Assembly (NCBI GenBank): GCA_910584235.1
Contig: CAJTZD010000019.1
Location: 1 to 64,000, forward strand
DNA length: 64,000 nt
Source of the DNA: an uncultured Acetatifactor sp.
Lineage (GTDB): Bacteria > Bacillota > Clostridia > Lachnospirales > Lachnospiraceae
Direction: 5' to 3'
Shown: positions 8,331 to 15,970 of the stretch, in pieces
How positions within the stretch are numbered: the stretch's first letter is position 1
Layout of the letters: every line of letters starts with the position of its first letter
Program-made: the position numbers and the translations under genes
The notes under the pieces: generated by a model
Seen by the model: only the letters and a program-made list of their open reading frames with translations
What the model was told of the DNA's origin: nothing
Database searches by the model: none

Positions 8331-9089
8331 ATGATTGAAATGGAGCAGGTCCGGGCCGGATACGGGAAAACGGAGGTTCTGCACGGCGTGGACTTCAAAG
8401 CAAAGCAGGGCGAAATCACCACAATTATCGGAACCAACGGCAGCGGGAAGAGCACCTTGCTGCGCACGCTCCTGGGATTTCTGCCCATTTCGGCAGGGAA
8501 TGTAAAGATTGACGGAATTTCGACAGAAAATATGTCCCGGGCAGAGCTGGCCAGAAACATTGCCTACCTCCCCCAGGGAAAGAACGTGCCCGACATCTCC
8601 GCAGACCGCATGGTTCTTCACGGGCGCTTCCCCTATCTGAACTATCCCAGGAGATACAGGGAGGCGGATTTTCAGATAGCCAGGGAAGCTATGAGACAGA
8701 TGGGGATAGAGGAGCTGGCCGGGGTGCAGATGTCCCGGCTGTCCGGCGGCATGCGGCAGAAAGTGTACCTTGCCATGGCTTTAGCCCAGGAGGCCCCTGT
8801 CATTGTCATGGATGAGCCCACCACCTACCTGGACATCGGGCAGCAGGTGAAGCTGGCGGGAATCGTCCGGCAGCTGGCAAAGGAGGGCAAGACAATTGTC
8901 CTGGTGCTGCACGACATCCTGCTGGCCATGAAGATTTCCCACCGGATTGCCGCCGTGGCAGAGGGGAAAATCTTCTGGAGCGGCACGCCGGAGGAAATGC
9001 TGGAGCAAAATGTGGCGGAGAGACTCTATGGCGTGGCCGTGGGAGCCGTGAGGACGGATGGGGGCGAGCAGTATTTTTACTCATTATGA
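8331..9089 (+). CDS. ABC transporter ATP-binding protein, FecE/BtuD/FhuC type
   Basis: 252 residues from ATG at 8331 (GGAGGG four bases upstream); the longer frame from 8250 runs through the short repeats and is unlikely. Walker A GTNGSGKS at about residues 37-44, signature LSGGMRQ at about 137, Walker B VIVMDEP at about 157, and the switch histidine (VLVLHD). The closest functional group is the ATPases of iron-chelate/cobalamin importers, fitting the binding protein (2340) and permease (3386) that lack an ATPase. The three are separated by a terminator and 3.9 kb of A+T-rich inserted DNA. That they once formed a single operon is inference. Confidence 0.85.
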   Translation: MIEMEQVRAGYGKTEVLHGVDFKAKQGEITTIIGTNGSGKSTLLRTLLGFLPISAGNVKIDGISTENMSRAELARNIAYLPQGKNVPDISADRMVLHGRFPYLNYPRRYREADFQIAREAMRQMGIEELAGVQMSRLSGGMRQKVYLAMALAQEAPVIVMDEPTTYLDIGQQVKLAGIVRQLAKEGKTIVLVLHDILLAMKISHRIAAVAEGKIFWSGTPEEMLEQNVAERLYGVAVGAVRTDGGEQYFYSL

Positions 9090-9116
9090 ACAAAACGCCG
9101 CCTACACGAATGCCGT

Positions 9117-9377
9117 GTCGAACGCGTCCCTTTCTATGCCCGTCCCGGCTGGGCTGATTATGGAACGATTCTGGTGGCAGCGCCCGATGCCTATAAAGGG
9201 GACCTGGTCACCTATAACGGCATGGATGTCCATTATAATGGGCCGGACACTATCGCCCAAAAGACACTGTATGCCGTGGAAAACCTGGGCGGCATCATGA
9301 TCTGGGAACTGACCCGGGACACTACGGAGGCGGACAAGAGTCTTTTACAGGCCATCGGAAAGGCGATAGCTCCGTGA
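9117..9377 (+). pseudogene. C-terminal fragment of a glycoside hydrolase family 18 enzyme
   Basis: In the same frame as the ATPase and starting just after its stop codon, the sequence reads VPFYARPGWADYGTIL, then YNGMDVHYNG and GGIMIWELTRDT before a stop at 9375-9377. The pattern PFYAR and the terminal G-x-M-x-WE-x-x-x-D are typical of the end of the GH18 (chitinase-type) barrel. The catalytic DxxDxDxE region and everything N-terminal is missing, so this is a relic. Confidence 0.7.
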
Positions 9378-9429
9378 CCCACAGTTAGGGAAGCCGGTGT
9401 CGGTTCATTGCCGGCCAGACAGGGGAGGG

Positions 9430-10092
9430 CTAAAATTCCCGCCTGGCATACAGCCTTGCGGACAGGAGATAGGAGAGGCATAACAATATCCCCCCTGCCG
9501 TAAACATTCCGGCGCTGACTGCCAGGATGTGCTCGGAAGCATACACCAGCAGATTAAGGATAAAGGTTCCGTTTCCCACCAGAATGTCATATTCCAGCAC
9601 CGCGATGTAAATCAGGCAGATGAACACCGCAGGCACGTAATATCCCCAGACTTTCCCCTTTTGGTATCCCATTTTGAAAAGCAGGGGATACATGGCCAGG
9701 CTCATGATCCCATAGACCAGGAAGCTGAACGAGACCAGAGCCAGGCTCCATTTGAAGTCCAGATACCATTTGGAGAGGGAGACCAGGTTGGCCAGGGGCA
9801 TCATGGCCAGTCCCAGCAGAACTCCTATCATGTACAGGAGGAGGGACAGGGCATACCTGCCCATGACCACACTGCGCCGTGGCACCGGCAGAGTCAGATA
9901 GAGCCGGTTCAAATCCCCCTTTTCCTCTACGGCGAAAGGGTTCAGGGAGAAAGAGAACAGCTGAAAGGCTCCCATGGGCACCAGGAGGATGGGGGAAAGA
10001 CATCCCACTACGAAAAGACATACAGGGATTATCAAAAATCGGATACGACAGGATTTCATTGCCGACCAGTTCAGTCTTAACATATTAAGCAT
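9430..10092 (-). CDS. ABC-2 type transporter permease
   Basis: 220 residues with about six membrane segments, of the ABC2_membrane_5-like type. It is the membrane half of a small ABC-2 exporter whose ATPase gene lies immediately upstream and overlaps it by 8 bp. A cytoplasmic segment (EEKGDLNRLYLTLPVPRRSVVMGRY) near residues 56-80 matches the conserved motif in these permeases. The three-gene order GntR regulator, ATPase, permease resembles the ytr/BcrA-type systems that respond to cell-wall-active peptides; the actual substrate is unknown. Confidence 0.82.
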   Translation of the reverse strand: MLNMLRLNWSAMKSCRIRFLIIPVCLFVVGCLSPILLVPMGAFQLFSFSLNPFAVEEKGDLNRLYLTLPVPRRSVVMGRYALSLLLYMIGVLLGLAMMPLANLVSLSKWYLDFKWSLALVSFSFLVYGIMSLAMYPLLFKMGYQKGKVWGYYVPAVFICLIYIAVLEYDILVGNGTFILNLLVYASEHILAVSAGMFTAGGILLCLSYLLSARLYARREF

Positions 10093-10933
10093 TCTTTTTA
10101 TTCCTTTCCATATAAACTACCACATCGCCTATTGTAGCCGGCTCTGTGAGGGTATCCGGGGGAAGTCCGCCTATCTGTGCCAGCTCCATGAGGCATTCGT
10201 AGCCGCTGGCTGACTGGCGCAGCCCGATGGCAAAAGCTTTTTTATCTTCGGGGAGCACATTGCCCCGCACCATGCAATAACGGGAAACCAGTTCTTCCGT
10301 GTCGCCGGCATAGGAAATGGCGCCGCCGCTGATATAAACGATACGGTCGGCAAGCCGTTCCAGATCGCTGGTGATATGGGTGGAAAACAGAATCGTGCGG
10401 TTTTCCGGAATCATGTATTCCCGCAGGATGTCCAGCAGCTCGTCCCGGGCGGCAGGATCCAGTCCGGCTGTGGGCTCATCCAGCAGAAGCAATCGGGTAT
10501 TGCGGGAGAGATGGACGGCAAAGGCCAGCTTCTGCTTCATGCCTCTGGAGAAGCCTTTTACTTTCTTCCGGGCATCCAGGCCGAAGCGGGACAGATGCTT
10601 TCTGTACCGGGCCTTGTCCCAGCCGGGATAGAAAGGGGCCAGGCTCCTTTCGATATCCAGGGGCGTCCATTCCTCCTGATAATAGGGCTGGTCGAAAAGG
10701 ATGCCGATTTCCCCTTTTACGGCAGGGTCACAGACGGGCCGGTCTAACAGCCGGATGTCCCCGCTGTCGGGAAAGGCCAGTCCTGCCAGCAGGCGCAGGG
10801 TGGTGGATTTCCCGGCCCCGTTGGGTCCCACGAAGCCGCAGCACAGGCCCTGGGGCACGGTGAAGCTGACGTTCTTTAAGGAAAATCCCGGATAGGTCTT
10901 GCATAAATCATGGATTTCAATGGCATTGTTCAT
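10085..10933 (-). CDS. ABC transporter ATP-binding protein (ABC-2/BcrA type)
   Basis: 282 residues. Walker A GPNGAGKST near residue 36, Walker B LLLLDEP near 150, and a D-loop. The signature motif is FSRGMKQK instead of the usual LSGGQ, which is common in the YtrB/BcrA-like group. Translation is coupled to the regulator upstream (17-bp overlap) and the permease downstream (8-bp overlap), so all three are co-transcribed from the promoter region at about 11.3-11.4 kb. Confidence 0.88.
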   Translation of the reverse strand: MNNAIEIHDLCKTYPGFSLKNVSFTVPQGLCCGFVGPNGAGKSTTLRLLAGLAFPDSGDIRLLDRPVCDPAVKGEIGILFDQPYYQEEWTPLDIERSLAPFYPGWDKARYRKHLSRFGLDARKKVKGFSRGMKQKLAFAVHLSRNTRLLLLDEPTAGLDPAARDELLDILREYMIPENRTILFSTHITSDLERLADRIVYISGGAISYAGDTEELVSRYCMVRGNVLPEDKKAFAIGLRQSASGYECLMELAQIGGLPPDTLTEPATIGDVVVYMERNKKNA

Positions 10934-11294
10934 GGAAAGCTTCCTCCAATCTGTCTTGTAATTCGGATAGGGTCAAGCCGGCCGCTTTCCCCTTTTCCAC
11001 GGCTGTGCGAAAGTTTTCGTCGATGCTGTGGAGGTACTGGCGCCGGACCATCTCCGCATCCCCTTTCACGAAGCAGCCCCGCCCCTGTACGGTGTAAATC
11101 AGTCCCTCCGCCTCCAGGTCGCTGTAGGCCCTGGTGGTGGTGATGACGCTCACCCTTAAGTCCCTGGCTAGCTGGCGCATGGAAGTCAGGGGCTGATTGG
11201 GGGCTAGCTGGCCGTTCAGGATCTGGGCTTTGATCTGCATTTTGATCTGCTCATAGGTAGGGATATGGCTTTGCAGGGATATGTGGATATTCAT
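10917..11294 (-). CDS. GntR-family regulator, YtrA subfamily
   Basis: 125 residues from the ATG at 11294; starts a few codons upstream (11306) would overlap the AGGAGGTG ribosome binding site. Residues about 8-78 form the GntR winged helix (PTYEQIKMQIKAQILNGQ, then MRQLARDLRVSVITTTRAYSDLE). The short C-terminal dimerisation tail is typical of YtrA-type repressors, which govern linked ABC transporter genes. It heads the operon and probably represses it through an upstream dyad at 11387-11405. Confidence 0.88.
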   Translation of the reverse strand: MNIHISLQSHIPTYEQIKMQIKAQILNGQLAPNQPLTSMRQLARDLRVSVITTTRAYSDLEAEGLIYTVQGRGCFVKGDAEMVRRQYLHSIDENFRTAVEKGKAAGLTLSELQDRLEEAFHEQCH

Positions 11295-11386
11295 TTTGTG
11301 CATCACCTCCTGGCTGTTCGCATGCTTTTTGCGGTTCCGCCTGTAGTTTCAGGCAGGGTGGAGCCTATTTTTACAGAAGACTTACT

Positions 11387-11405
11387 GTATATATTGAGTA
11401 TATGC
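11387..11405 (-). promoter_or_regulatory. Candidate GntR/YtrA operator
   Basis: Imperfect dyad GTATATATTGAGTATATGC (7-bp arms, one mismatch, 5-bp centre), 93 bp upstream of the gntR start codon in an otherwise A+T-rich leader. The rest of 11307-11557 holds no gene that I can support. Confidence 0.4.
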
Positions 11406-11617
11406 ACTATGGGCGATTTTGTCAATGGGAAAATGAAATAATGTGGGGATTCGCCGGGAACCGTAGGATTAGACGCAAATCCTATCGCTTTTTGTCCGTG
11501 CCTATGCTATACTGGATAAGGAATTGCAGTAGATTTATCTGACAGGCCAGAAGAGAGGTGGCGATTTGTCATTTGCCGTGGATAGGGGGCTTGCCGCCCG
11601 AGGAGGCCAGTGTAATT

Positions 11618-12064
11618 TTGAAAATCATATTTGGAGAAGTGGAAGATTCTGTCTGTCATTCGCCCATTTATTTTGGCAATCGATATGAGGACGAGTGGAT
11701 TACGGCTCCATTGACAGTTGCCATGATTAAGGATATCGACAAATCGGAGGTAGTGGGGGCGCACCTGATTGAAAGCCCGGTGCTGGGGCCGATTTCGGTG
11801 AAAGAGATTTCAGGAGGCGTCAAGACATTGATTTTGATGGCCTTTGACCAGAGCGGCAAGGTCTTCAACGCTTCTTCCTGCGGGGACAACTGCGTGAAAT
11901 GGATCGTGGAGCTTGGCAGGCAAAAGGACCTGACCATCAATCTGCATCATGTGATGGATTTCAGCTCCGTCCCGGTATTCGAAGCCGTCATGCTCAACAC
12001 AGGGGCGACTGTCCACAGTTATAGGGAATATCTGGAAGAGGCTATCAACATAAAGGAGCGCTGA
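11618..12064 (+). CDS. DUF4869 domain-containing protein
   Basis: 148 residues from a TTG at 11618, chosen because AGGAGG lies 11 bp upstream and the product then begins LKIIFGEV, as is usual for this family. The frame is open to 11558 but without ribosome binding site. Conserved features seen: YFxNxYEDxWIT near residue 20, a central ESPVLGPISVKEISGGVKTLI and SSCGDNC-x-KW with three cysteines, and a C-terminal NTGATVH. The family is known from gut Firmicutes and has no assigned function. It ends 3 bp before a P-loop NTPase gene with which it is probably co-translated. Confidence 0.75.
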   Translation: MKIIFGEVEDSVCHSPIYFGNRYEDEWITAPLTVAMIKDIDKSEVVGAHLIESPVLGPISVKEISGGVKTLILMAFDQSGKVFNASSCGDNCVKWIVELGRQKDLTINLHHVMDFSSVPVFEAVMLNTGATVHSYREYLEEAINIKER

Positions 12065-12067
12065 TGC

Positions 12068-12652
12068 ATGAAAGGGAAATATCATATTGTCGTACAAAAT
12101 AATAAGCTCCGTTATGACCTGGATATACGGCGGAACATCACAATCATTCGAGGGGACAGCGCCACGGGAAAGACGAAGCTGATCAGCCTTTTGGAGCAGG
12201 CAGCAGCTCTTGGGGAAAGCTCCGGTGTTGAAGTTCATTGTGAGCGCCCATGCAGGACGCTGGGCGGAGCCGACTGGAAGCTTGTACTGCCCAATCTCCA
12301 TGAACATATACTTTTTCTGGATGAGGAAAACAGATTCGTGAAATCACAGGAATTTGCCGCCGCCGTGAAAGCTTCCGACAATTATTTTGTGATTGTCACC
12401 AAGGAAGATTTGCCTAATCTGCCCTATTCGGTGGAAGAGATTTACGGTATCCATACTTCCGGCAAATATCATGACATGAAGCGGACTTATAATGAACTGT
12501 ATCATATTTATGGCACAGAAGTCTCGCCAGGCAAGGAAAAGCCGGAAACCGTGATTGTGGAGGATTCGAATTCGGGCTATGAATTTTTCCAAGCGGTTTG
12601 TGTTGAGAACAGAATCGCCTGTACCAGTGCAGAAGGAAAATCTGCGAGATAA
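12068..12652 (+). CDS. P-loop NTPase-like partner of DUF4869 protein, probably C-terminally truncated
   Basis: 194 residues with a Walker A motif RGDSATGKTKL near residues 28-38 and a plausible Walker B strand HILFLDEE near 78. The middle includes FVIVTKEDLPNLPYSVEEIY. The frame ends at ...CTSAEGKSAR, and from memory homologues continue for another hundred or so residues past a GKS-N motif at this point; the continuation is not found in any frame of the 190 bp that follow. That suggests loss of the C-terminal part by a rearrangement next to the BlaI promoter. Function unknown; it follows the DUF4869 gene at 3 bp. Confidence 0.65.
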   Translation: MKGKYHIVVQNNKLRYDLDIRRNITIIRGDSATGKTKLISLLEQAAALGESSGVEVHCERPCRTLGGADWKLVLPNLHEHILFLDEENRFVKSQEFAAAVKASDNYFVIVTKEDLPNLPYSVEEIYGIHTSGKYHDMKRTYNELYHIYGTEVSPGKEKPETVIVEDSNSGYEFFQAVCVENRIACTSAEGKSAR

Positions 12653-12670
12653 AAAATATTTTATACCCAG

Positions 12671-12728
12671 TTGACAACGCTGGACTATTGTGATAGTCTA
12701 TAAATGAGCTCAGACTATTGCAATAGTC
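12671..12728 (+). promoter_or_regulatory. BlaI-type promoter with twin operators
   Basis: Two dyads 30 bp apart centre to centre: GACTATTGTGATAGTC (12683-12698, 6-bp arms) and the fully palindromic GACTATTGCAATAGTC (12713-12728). A -35-like TTGACA (12671-12676) overlaps the first dyad's flank; the -10 is not clear-cut. Operators of this form are bound by BlaI/MecI/CopY repressors. An adenine-rich leader (12740-12838) follows before the repressor gene. Confidence 0.85.
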
Positions 12729-12842
12729 CATTTTGCATTTAAAAAGCATAAACATACGATGTAAAACAAAAAGCAAGAAAAAACAAAAACAAGAAAAACC
12801 AAGTCAAAAACAAAAACAAGAAACCGAAAGAAAGGAGATTCC

Positions 12843-13202
12843 ATGGACGGAAAGCTGTTTGATTCGGAACTGAAAGTCATGGAGGTTCTGTGGGAGCAGG
12901 GCCCCAGCTATGCCAAGGATATCGTAGACATACTGGCCGGCCGCATTGGCTGGAACAAAAATACCACTTACACAGTCATCAAGAAATGCATGGAAAAAGG
13001 CGCCATTGAGCGCAGCGAGCCGGGATTCCTCTGCACGCCCCAAGTCACCAGGGAAGAGGTGGCAAAAAGCGAGACGGAGCAGCTCATTGACAAGATGTTC
13101 GGCGGCTCCAGCGAGCTGTTCTTTTCATCATTTCTAAAGAATCAGGGAATTTCGGAGGAAGATGCCCTCCGGCTTGCCCGCATGATAGAGGAGGCGAAAT
13201 AA
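12843..13202 (+). CDS. BlaI/MecI/CopY-family repressor
   Basis: 119 residues, normal length. Winged helix FDSELKVMEVLWEQGPSYAKDI, then NTTYTVIKKCMEKGAIER, followed by the C-terminal dimerisation helices where the family is cleaved on induction (FFSSFLKNQGISEEDALRLARMI). It autoregulates through the twin operators at 12683-12728 and is inactivated by the co-transcribed BlaR1-type protease, whose ATG begins right after its stop codon. Confidence 0.93.
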   Translation: MDGKLFDSELKVMEVLWEQGPSYAKDIVDILAGRIGWNKNTTYTVIKKCMEKGAIERSEPGFLCTPQVTREEVAKSETEQLIDKMFGGSSELFFSSFLKNQGISEEDALRLARMIEEAK

Positions 13203-14876
13203 ATGCTGCATTTTAGAATGAATATGCCATTTTTTCTCATGGCTTTTTATGGGAGCATCATGATTGTGGTGGTGCTCCTGCTGCGGGCGCTGCTTAAGAA
13301 CAAGCTGCCCAAATTCGTGTTTCCCGTGCTGTGGGGCGTGGTGCTGGTGCGCCTGCTGGTGCCTTTTTCCTTAAGCAGCCCCTTAAGTCTGCCTGTGCCC
13401 GCCTGGCTGTCCGGACTGTCCGGATTTTCTCTGGCACAGTTCGAGGAGGCAGCGCTTTCAGAGGATGTGGCGCAGCTGCAGCCTGGCGGGGCAGCGCAGT
13501 GGGAAGGGGGAGGGTCTCCCGGCACCACAGCGCCGGAAGCCGCCGGTATGGTACAGCGCCCCTCGGTTCGGGAGAATCCGGATGGTGCCAGCGCAGAGAG
13601 CGTAAGCCAGACAGTGGCGGAGGAAGTGGTGTATGGCGCAGCCTCGGAGAGTTCCTCCTACAATGTCATAAACGAAAGTCCGCTCTTTTCTCAGAAGACA
13701 ATGAGAAAGGCATTGCCTGCGTTCTACCTCCTGGGACTGGCTGTGGCGGCGGGAATCCTGGCATGGCAGAAGATTACCTACACGAAAAAGCTGCGGGGCG
13801 GCCTGCTGATGGAGCACAATGAGACTGTGAACGAACTGCTGCGGGACATGGGGATGGGGCATGTGCTGGTGTTCTCCAGCGATGAGATTGCCTCCCCGCT
13901 GGTGTGCGGGCTGCTAAGTCCCCGCATCTATCTGCCCACCCGGATGGATTTTGGAAATCCTGTGCTGCTGCGTCATGTGCTGGCACATGAGGCCATGCAT
14001 ATCAGGCGCAGGGACAATCTTGTGAAAACCGTCATGCTGGCGGCCATCCTGCTGAACTGGTACAATCCGCTGGTGTGGCTGATGGCGAAATGTCTTGCCA
14101 GCGACCTGGAAGCCGCCTGTGACGCGGCCGTGCTTAGCCGATGTGGGGAGGATGAGCGGAAAGGCTACGCTTACAGCCTGCTGGCCATGGCGGTCAGTGC
14201 CAGCCGCAGTTCCCTGCTTTACAGCGCTTTCTCAAAGACAGAGGTGGAGAGGCGGGTGAAAGGCATTCTGGCATTTCGGAAAGTTTCGGCCTTTGCGTTG
14301 CTGACTTCCACGCTGCTGCTGGCAGGGGGCACGGTGGCCTTTGCCACAGGGGGACAGGCGCCTTTTTCCCATGACCTGACCAGCTACTGCGCCAGTTCCA
14401 ATTCCAGATGGGGCGTGCGGGTGGAAATCGCCCGGGACATCGCCCTGGGGGAGCACCCCCAGAAGAGAGCGGAGGAGGTAGTGTTCTCCGTGCTGGACGT
14501 GGACGCTACCCAGGATCCGGACATCATCCGGGAGGAGATCCAGGCAGCGCTTGCCCGGGAGTTCGGTGTGGAGCGGAGCGCTTTTGACGTGGCAGTAAGC
14601 CTGTGCCTGGACTCGGAGACAGTGGATGCCCAATATGCCGATTGGGGGATCACCCGGCTGGACAATGGCTTCCTGCGCTACCAGGGGGAGCAGGTGCGCA
14701 CCTATCGGGACGAGATGCTGGGCTCCTATCAGAGCCGGGAAGAGGGGCCTGTAGATATCGTTGTGGAAAGAAATCGCCTGGGCGAGATTACAGCTGTCTC
14801 AGCCGTACATGAGGGAGACGCGGAGTACGACAGGCGCACCAGGGAACTGGGGCAGTACGTCTTCTATTATTATTGA
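13203..14876 (+). CDS. BlaR1/MecR1-like M56 membrane metallopeptidase
   Basis: 557 residues. N-terminal membrane segments frame a cytoplasmic zinc protease domain with H262-E263-A-M-H266 inside LAHEAMHIRRRDNL and a downstream conserved region with Glu/Asp (LEAACDAAVLSRCGEDERKGYAYSLL). A last membrane segment at about residues 360-380 is followed by an extracellular tail of roughly 170 residues that has none of the penicillin-binding motifs (SxxK, SxN, KTG) of true BlaR1, so the signal sensed is likely not bound by acylation. A Pro/Gly/Ser-rich insertion lies at about 85-150. No beta-lactamase gene is adjacent. Confidence 0.88.
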   Translation: MLHFRMNMPFFLMAFYGSIMIVVVLLLRALLKNKLPKFVFPVLWGVVLVRLLVPFSLSSPLSLPVPAWLSGLSGFSLAQFEEAALSEDVAQLQPGGAAQWEGGGSPGTTAPEAAGMVQRPSVRENPDGASAESVSQTVAEEVVYGAASESSSYNVINESPLFSQKTMRKALPAFYLLGLAVAAGILAWQKITYTKKLRGGLLMEHNETVNELLRDMGMGHVLVFSSDEIASPLVCGLLSPRIYLPTRMDFGNPVLLRHVLAHEAMHIRRRDNLVKTVMLAAILLNWYNPLVWLMAKCLASDLEAACDAAVLSRCGEDERKGYAYSLLAMAVSASRSSLLYSAFSKTEVERRVKGILAFRKVSAFALLTSTLLLAGGTVAFATGGQAPFSHDLTSYCASSNSRWGVRVEIARDIALGEHPQKRAEEVVFSVLDVDATQDPDIIREEIQAALAREFGVERSAFDVAVSLCLDSETVDAQYADWGITRLDNGFLRYQGEQVRTYRDEMLGSYQSREEGPVDIVVERNRLGEITAVSAVHEGDAEYDRRTRELGQYVFYYY

Positions 14877-15024
14877 GGAACATGGACGTGACATAATAAT
14901 GTGCCCGGACAGGAAATGCCTGCAAAGGACTTAACCGGCATCGGATTTTTGCCGATATAAAAATGGAGGAAATCACTGGACCAGAAGATACCTCCCTAAA
15001 AGATTTCAGGTTCTACAGGATAAA

Positions 15025-15180
15025 AGCAGCCCCGATGCGCAGGAGACGGTTACTTCGACAGATAATCGCGTTGTTATGGGTTCGAGTCCCATCTGCCGGG
15101 AGACCGGCAGTAGCTCAATGGTAGAGTACGAGGCAGAGCACGACACACCGTCCCCGTCCTTTCTCGGGGCTTTGTTTTTT
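15025..15180 (+). ncRNA. yrlA: YrlA-type Y RNA (Ro60-associated) with permuted tRNA-like domain
   Basis: The order of elements is that of a tRNA cut open at the anticodon end. T-arm with 5-bp stem 15076-15080/15088-15092 and loop TTCGAGT. Acceptor-like 7-bp stem CTGCCGG/CCGGCAG (15093-15099/15104-15110) closed by a GAGA tetraloop. D-arm GCTC-AATGGTA-GAGT (15113-15127) with the GG needed for T-loop contact. The flanks pair too: 15070-15074 with 15140-15144 (one wobble) and GACGGT/ACCGTC (15045-15050/15147-15152), giving the long stem expected to bind Ro60. A terminator closes the gene. Known YrlA RNAs have this mimicry module, and a Ro60-family gene lies 0.8 kb downstream. Exact ends are estimates. 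Confidence 0.85.
15152..15180 (+). terminator. Terminator of the Y RNA
   Basis: CCCCG / CGGGG hairpin (15152-15156 and 15165-15169) followed by CTTTGTTTTTT. The 3' arm could alternatively pair with GCCCCGA near 15029-15035, closing the Y RNA's ends. Confidence 0.75.
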
Positions 15181-15267
15181 GGACAGAATTGAATACTACT
15201 ACGAATCCGTAGGAAAATATCCGCATAGGGAACGCCGGAAAAGGAAATGCCGGAAATAGGAGAAAAG

Positions 15268-15783
15268 ATGATTATATTGATAACAGGCGCATCACATACA
15301 GGTAAAACCGTGCTTGCCCAAAACCTGCTTGAAAAATATAAATATCCGTATTTGTCAATAGACCATTTGAAAATGGGTCTCATCCGCAGCGGCTACACCA
15401 GGCTTACACCTGAGGATGATGATGAACTGACAGATTACTTGTGGCCTGTGATTCGCGAAATGATGAAAACAGCCATAGAGAACAAGCAGAACCTGATCGT
15501 GGAAGGATGCTATATTCCTTTTGACTGGGAAAGGGATTTCGAAAAGGAGTACCTCAGGCACATTAGATACTATTGCCTTGTATTTAGCGAGCGCTATATA
15601 AGGAACCATTTTGCCGATATAAAAAGCTACGCAAACGCTGTTGAAAACCGTTTGGACGATGCAGGGTGCACGATGAAAAGCGTTTTGGAAGAAAATTCTA
15701 AATTTTTAGAGCTTGCCCAAAAGCACAATGTAAATTATATGCTTATTGACGACAAGTATGAGATAAACATTGATTTATGCTAA
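15268..15783 (+). CDS. Small P-loop nucleotide kinase-like protein
   Basis: 171 residues from ATG at 15268 (AGGAG five bases upstream; an ATG at 15247 is in frame but less well placed). Walker A GASHTGKT at residues 7-14, then YLSIDHLKMGLIRSG, which is the substrate-side motif of small phosphotransferases such as adenylate-kinase, 2-phosphoglycerate-kinase and zeta-toxin-like AAA_33 proteins, and IVEGCYIPF near residue 75. The substrate cannot be told. It lies between the Y RNA and the Ro60 gene in the same orientation, which raises the possibility of a role in RNA end or nucleotide metabolism; that is speculation from position only. Confidence 0.7.
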   Translation: MIILITGASHTGKTVLAQNLLEKYKYPYLSIDHLKMGLIRSGYTRLTPEDDDELTDYLWPVIREMMKTAIENKQNLIVEGCYIPFDWERDFEKEYLRHIRYYCLVFSERYIRNHFADIKSYANAVENRLDDAGCTMKSVLEENSKFLELAQKHNVNYMLIDDKYEINIDLC

Positions 15784-15794
15784 CAACCACCTGC

Positions 15795-15868
15795 CATTGG
15801 AATGCCTTTCTTCCATTGGAATGCCTTTCTTCCATGGAATGCTCTTCTTCCATGGAATGCTCTTCTTC
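15795..15868 (+). repeat. Short tandem repeat between the kinase and Ro60 genes
   Basis: Four units of 19, 19, 18 and 18 bp (CATTGGAATGCCTTTCTTC twice, CATGGAATGCTCTTCTTC twice) and a partial fifth. A 21-nt stretch of it (15819-15839) occurs as an exact reverse complement at 30453-30473 in the T-box leader. Confidence 0.9.
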
Positions 15869-15970
15869 CATTGATCCCCGGCTTGCCGGCGGCAGATGCC
15901 AACGCCATAAGCCGTGGGCAAATTTGATGGCTCGCGTGGATAGAATGAAAAGAGGACAGGAGGTCAGAAA

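Noticed and set aside
15061..15140. Tandem tRNA genes or a true circularly permuted tRNA gene
   Set aside because: T-arm, acceptor and D-arm are present but there is no anticodon arm or anticodon, and the acceptor stem is closed by a tetraloop. With a TROVE gene downstream, a YrlA Y RNA explains it better.
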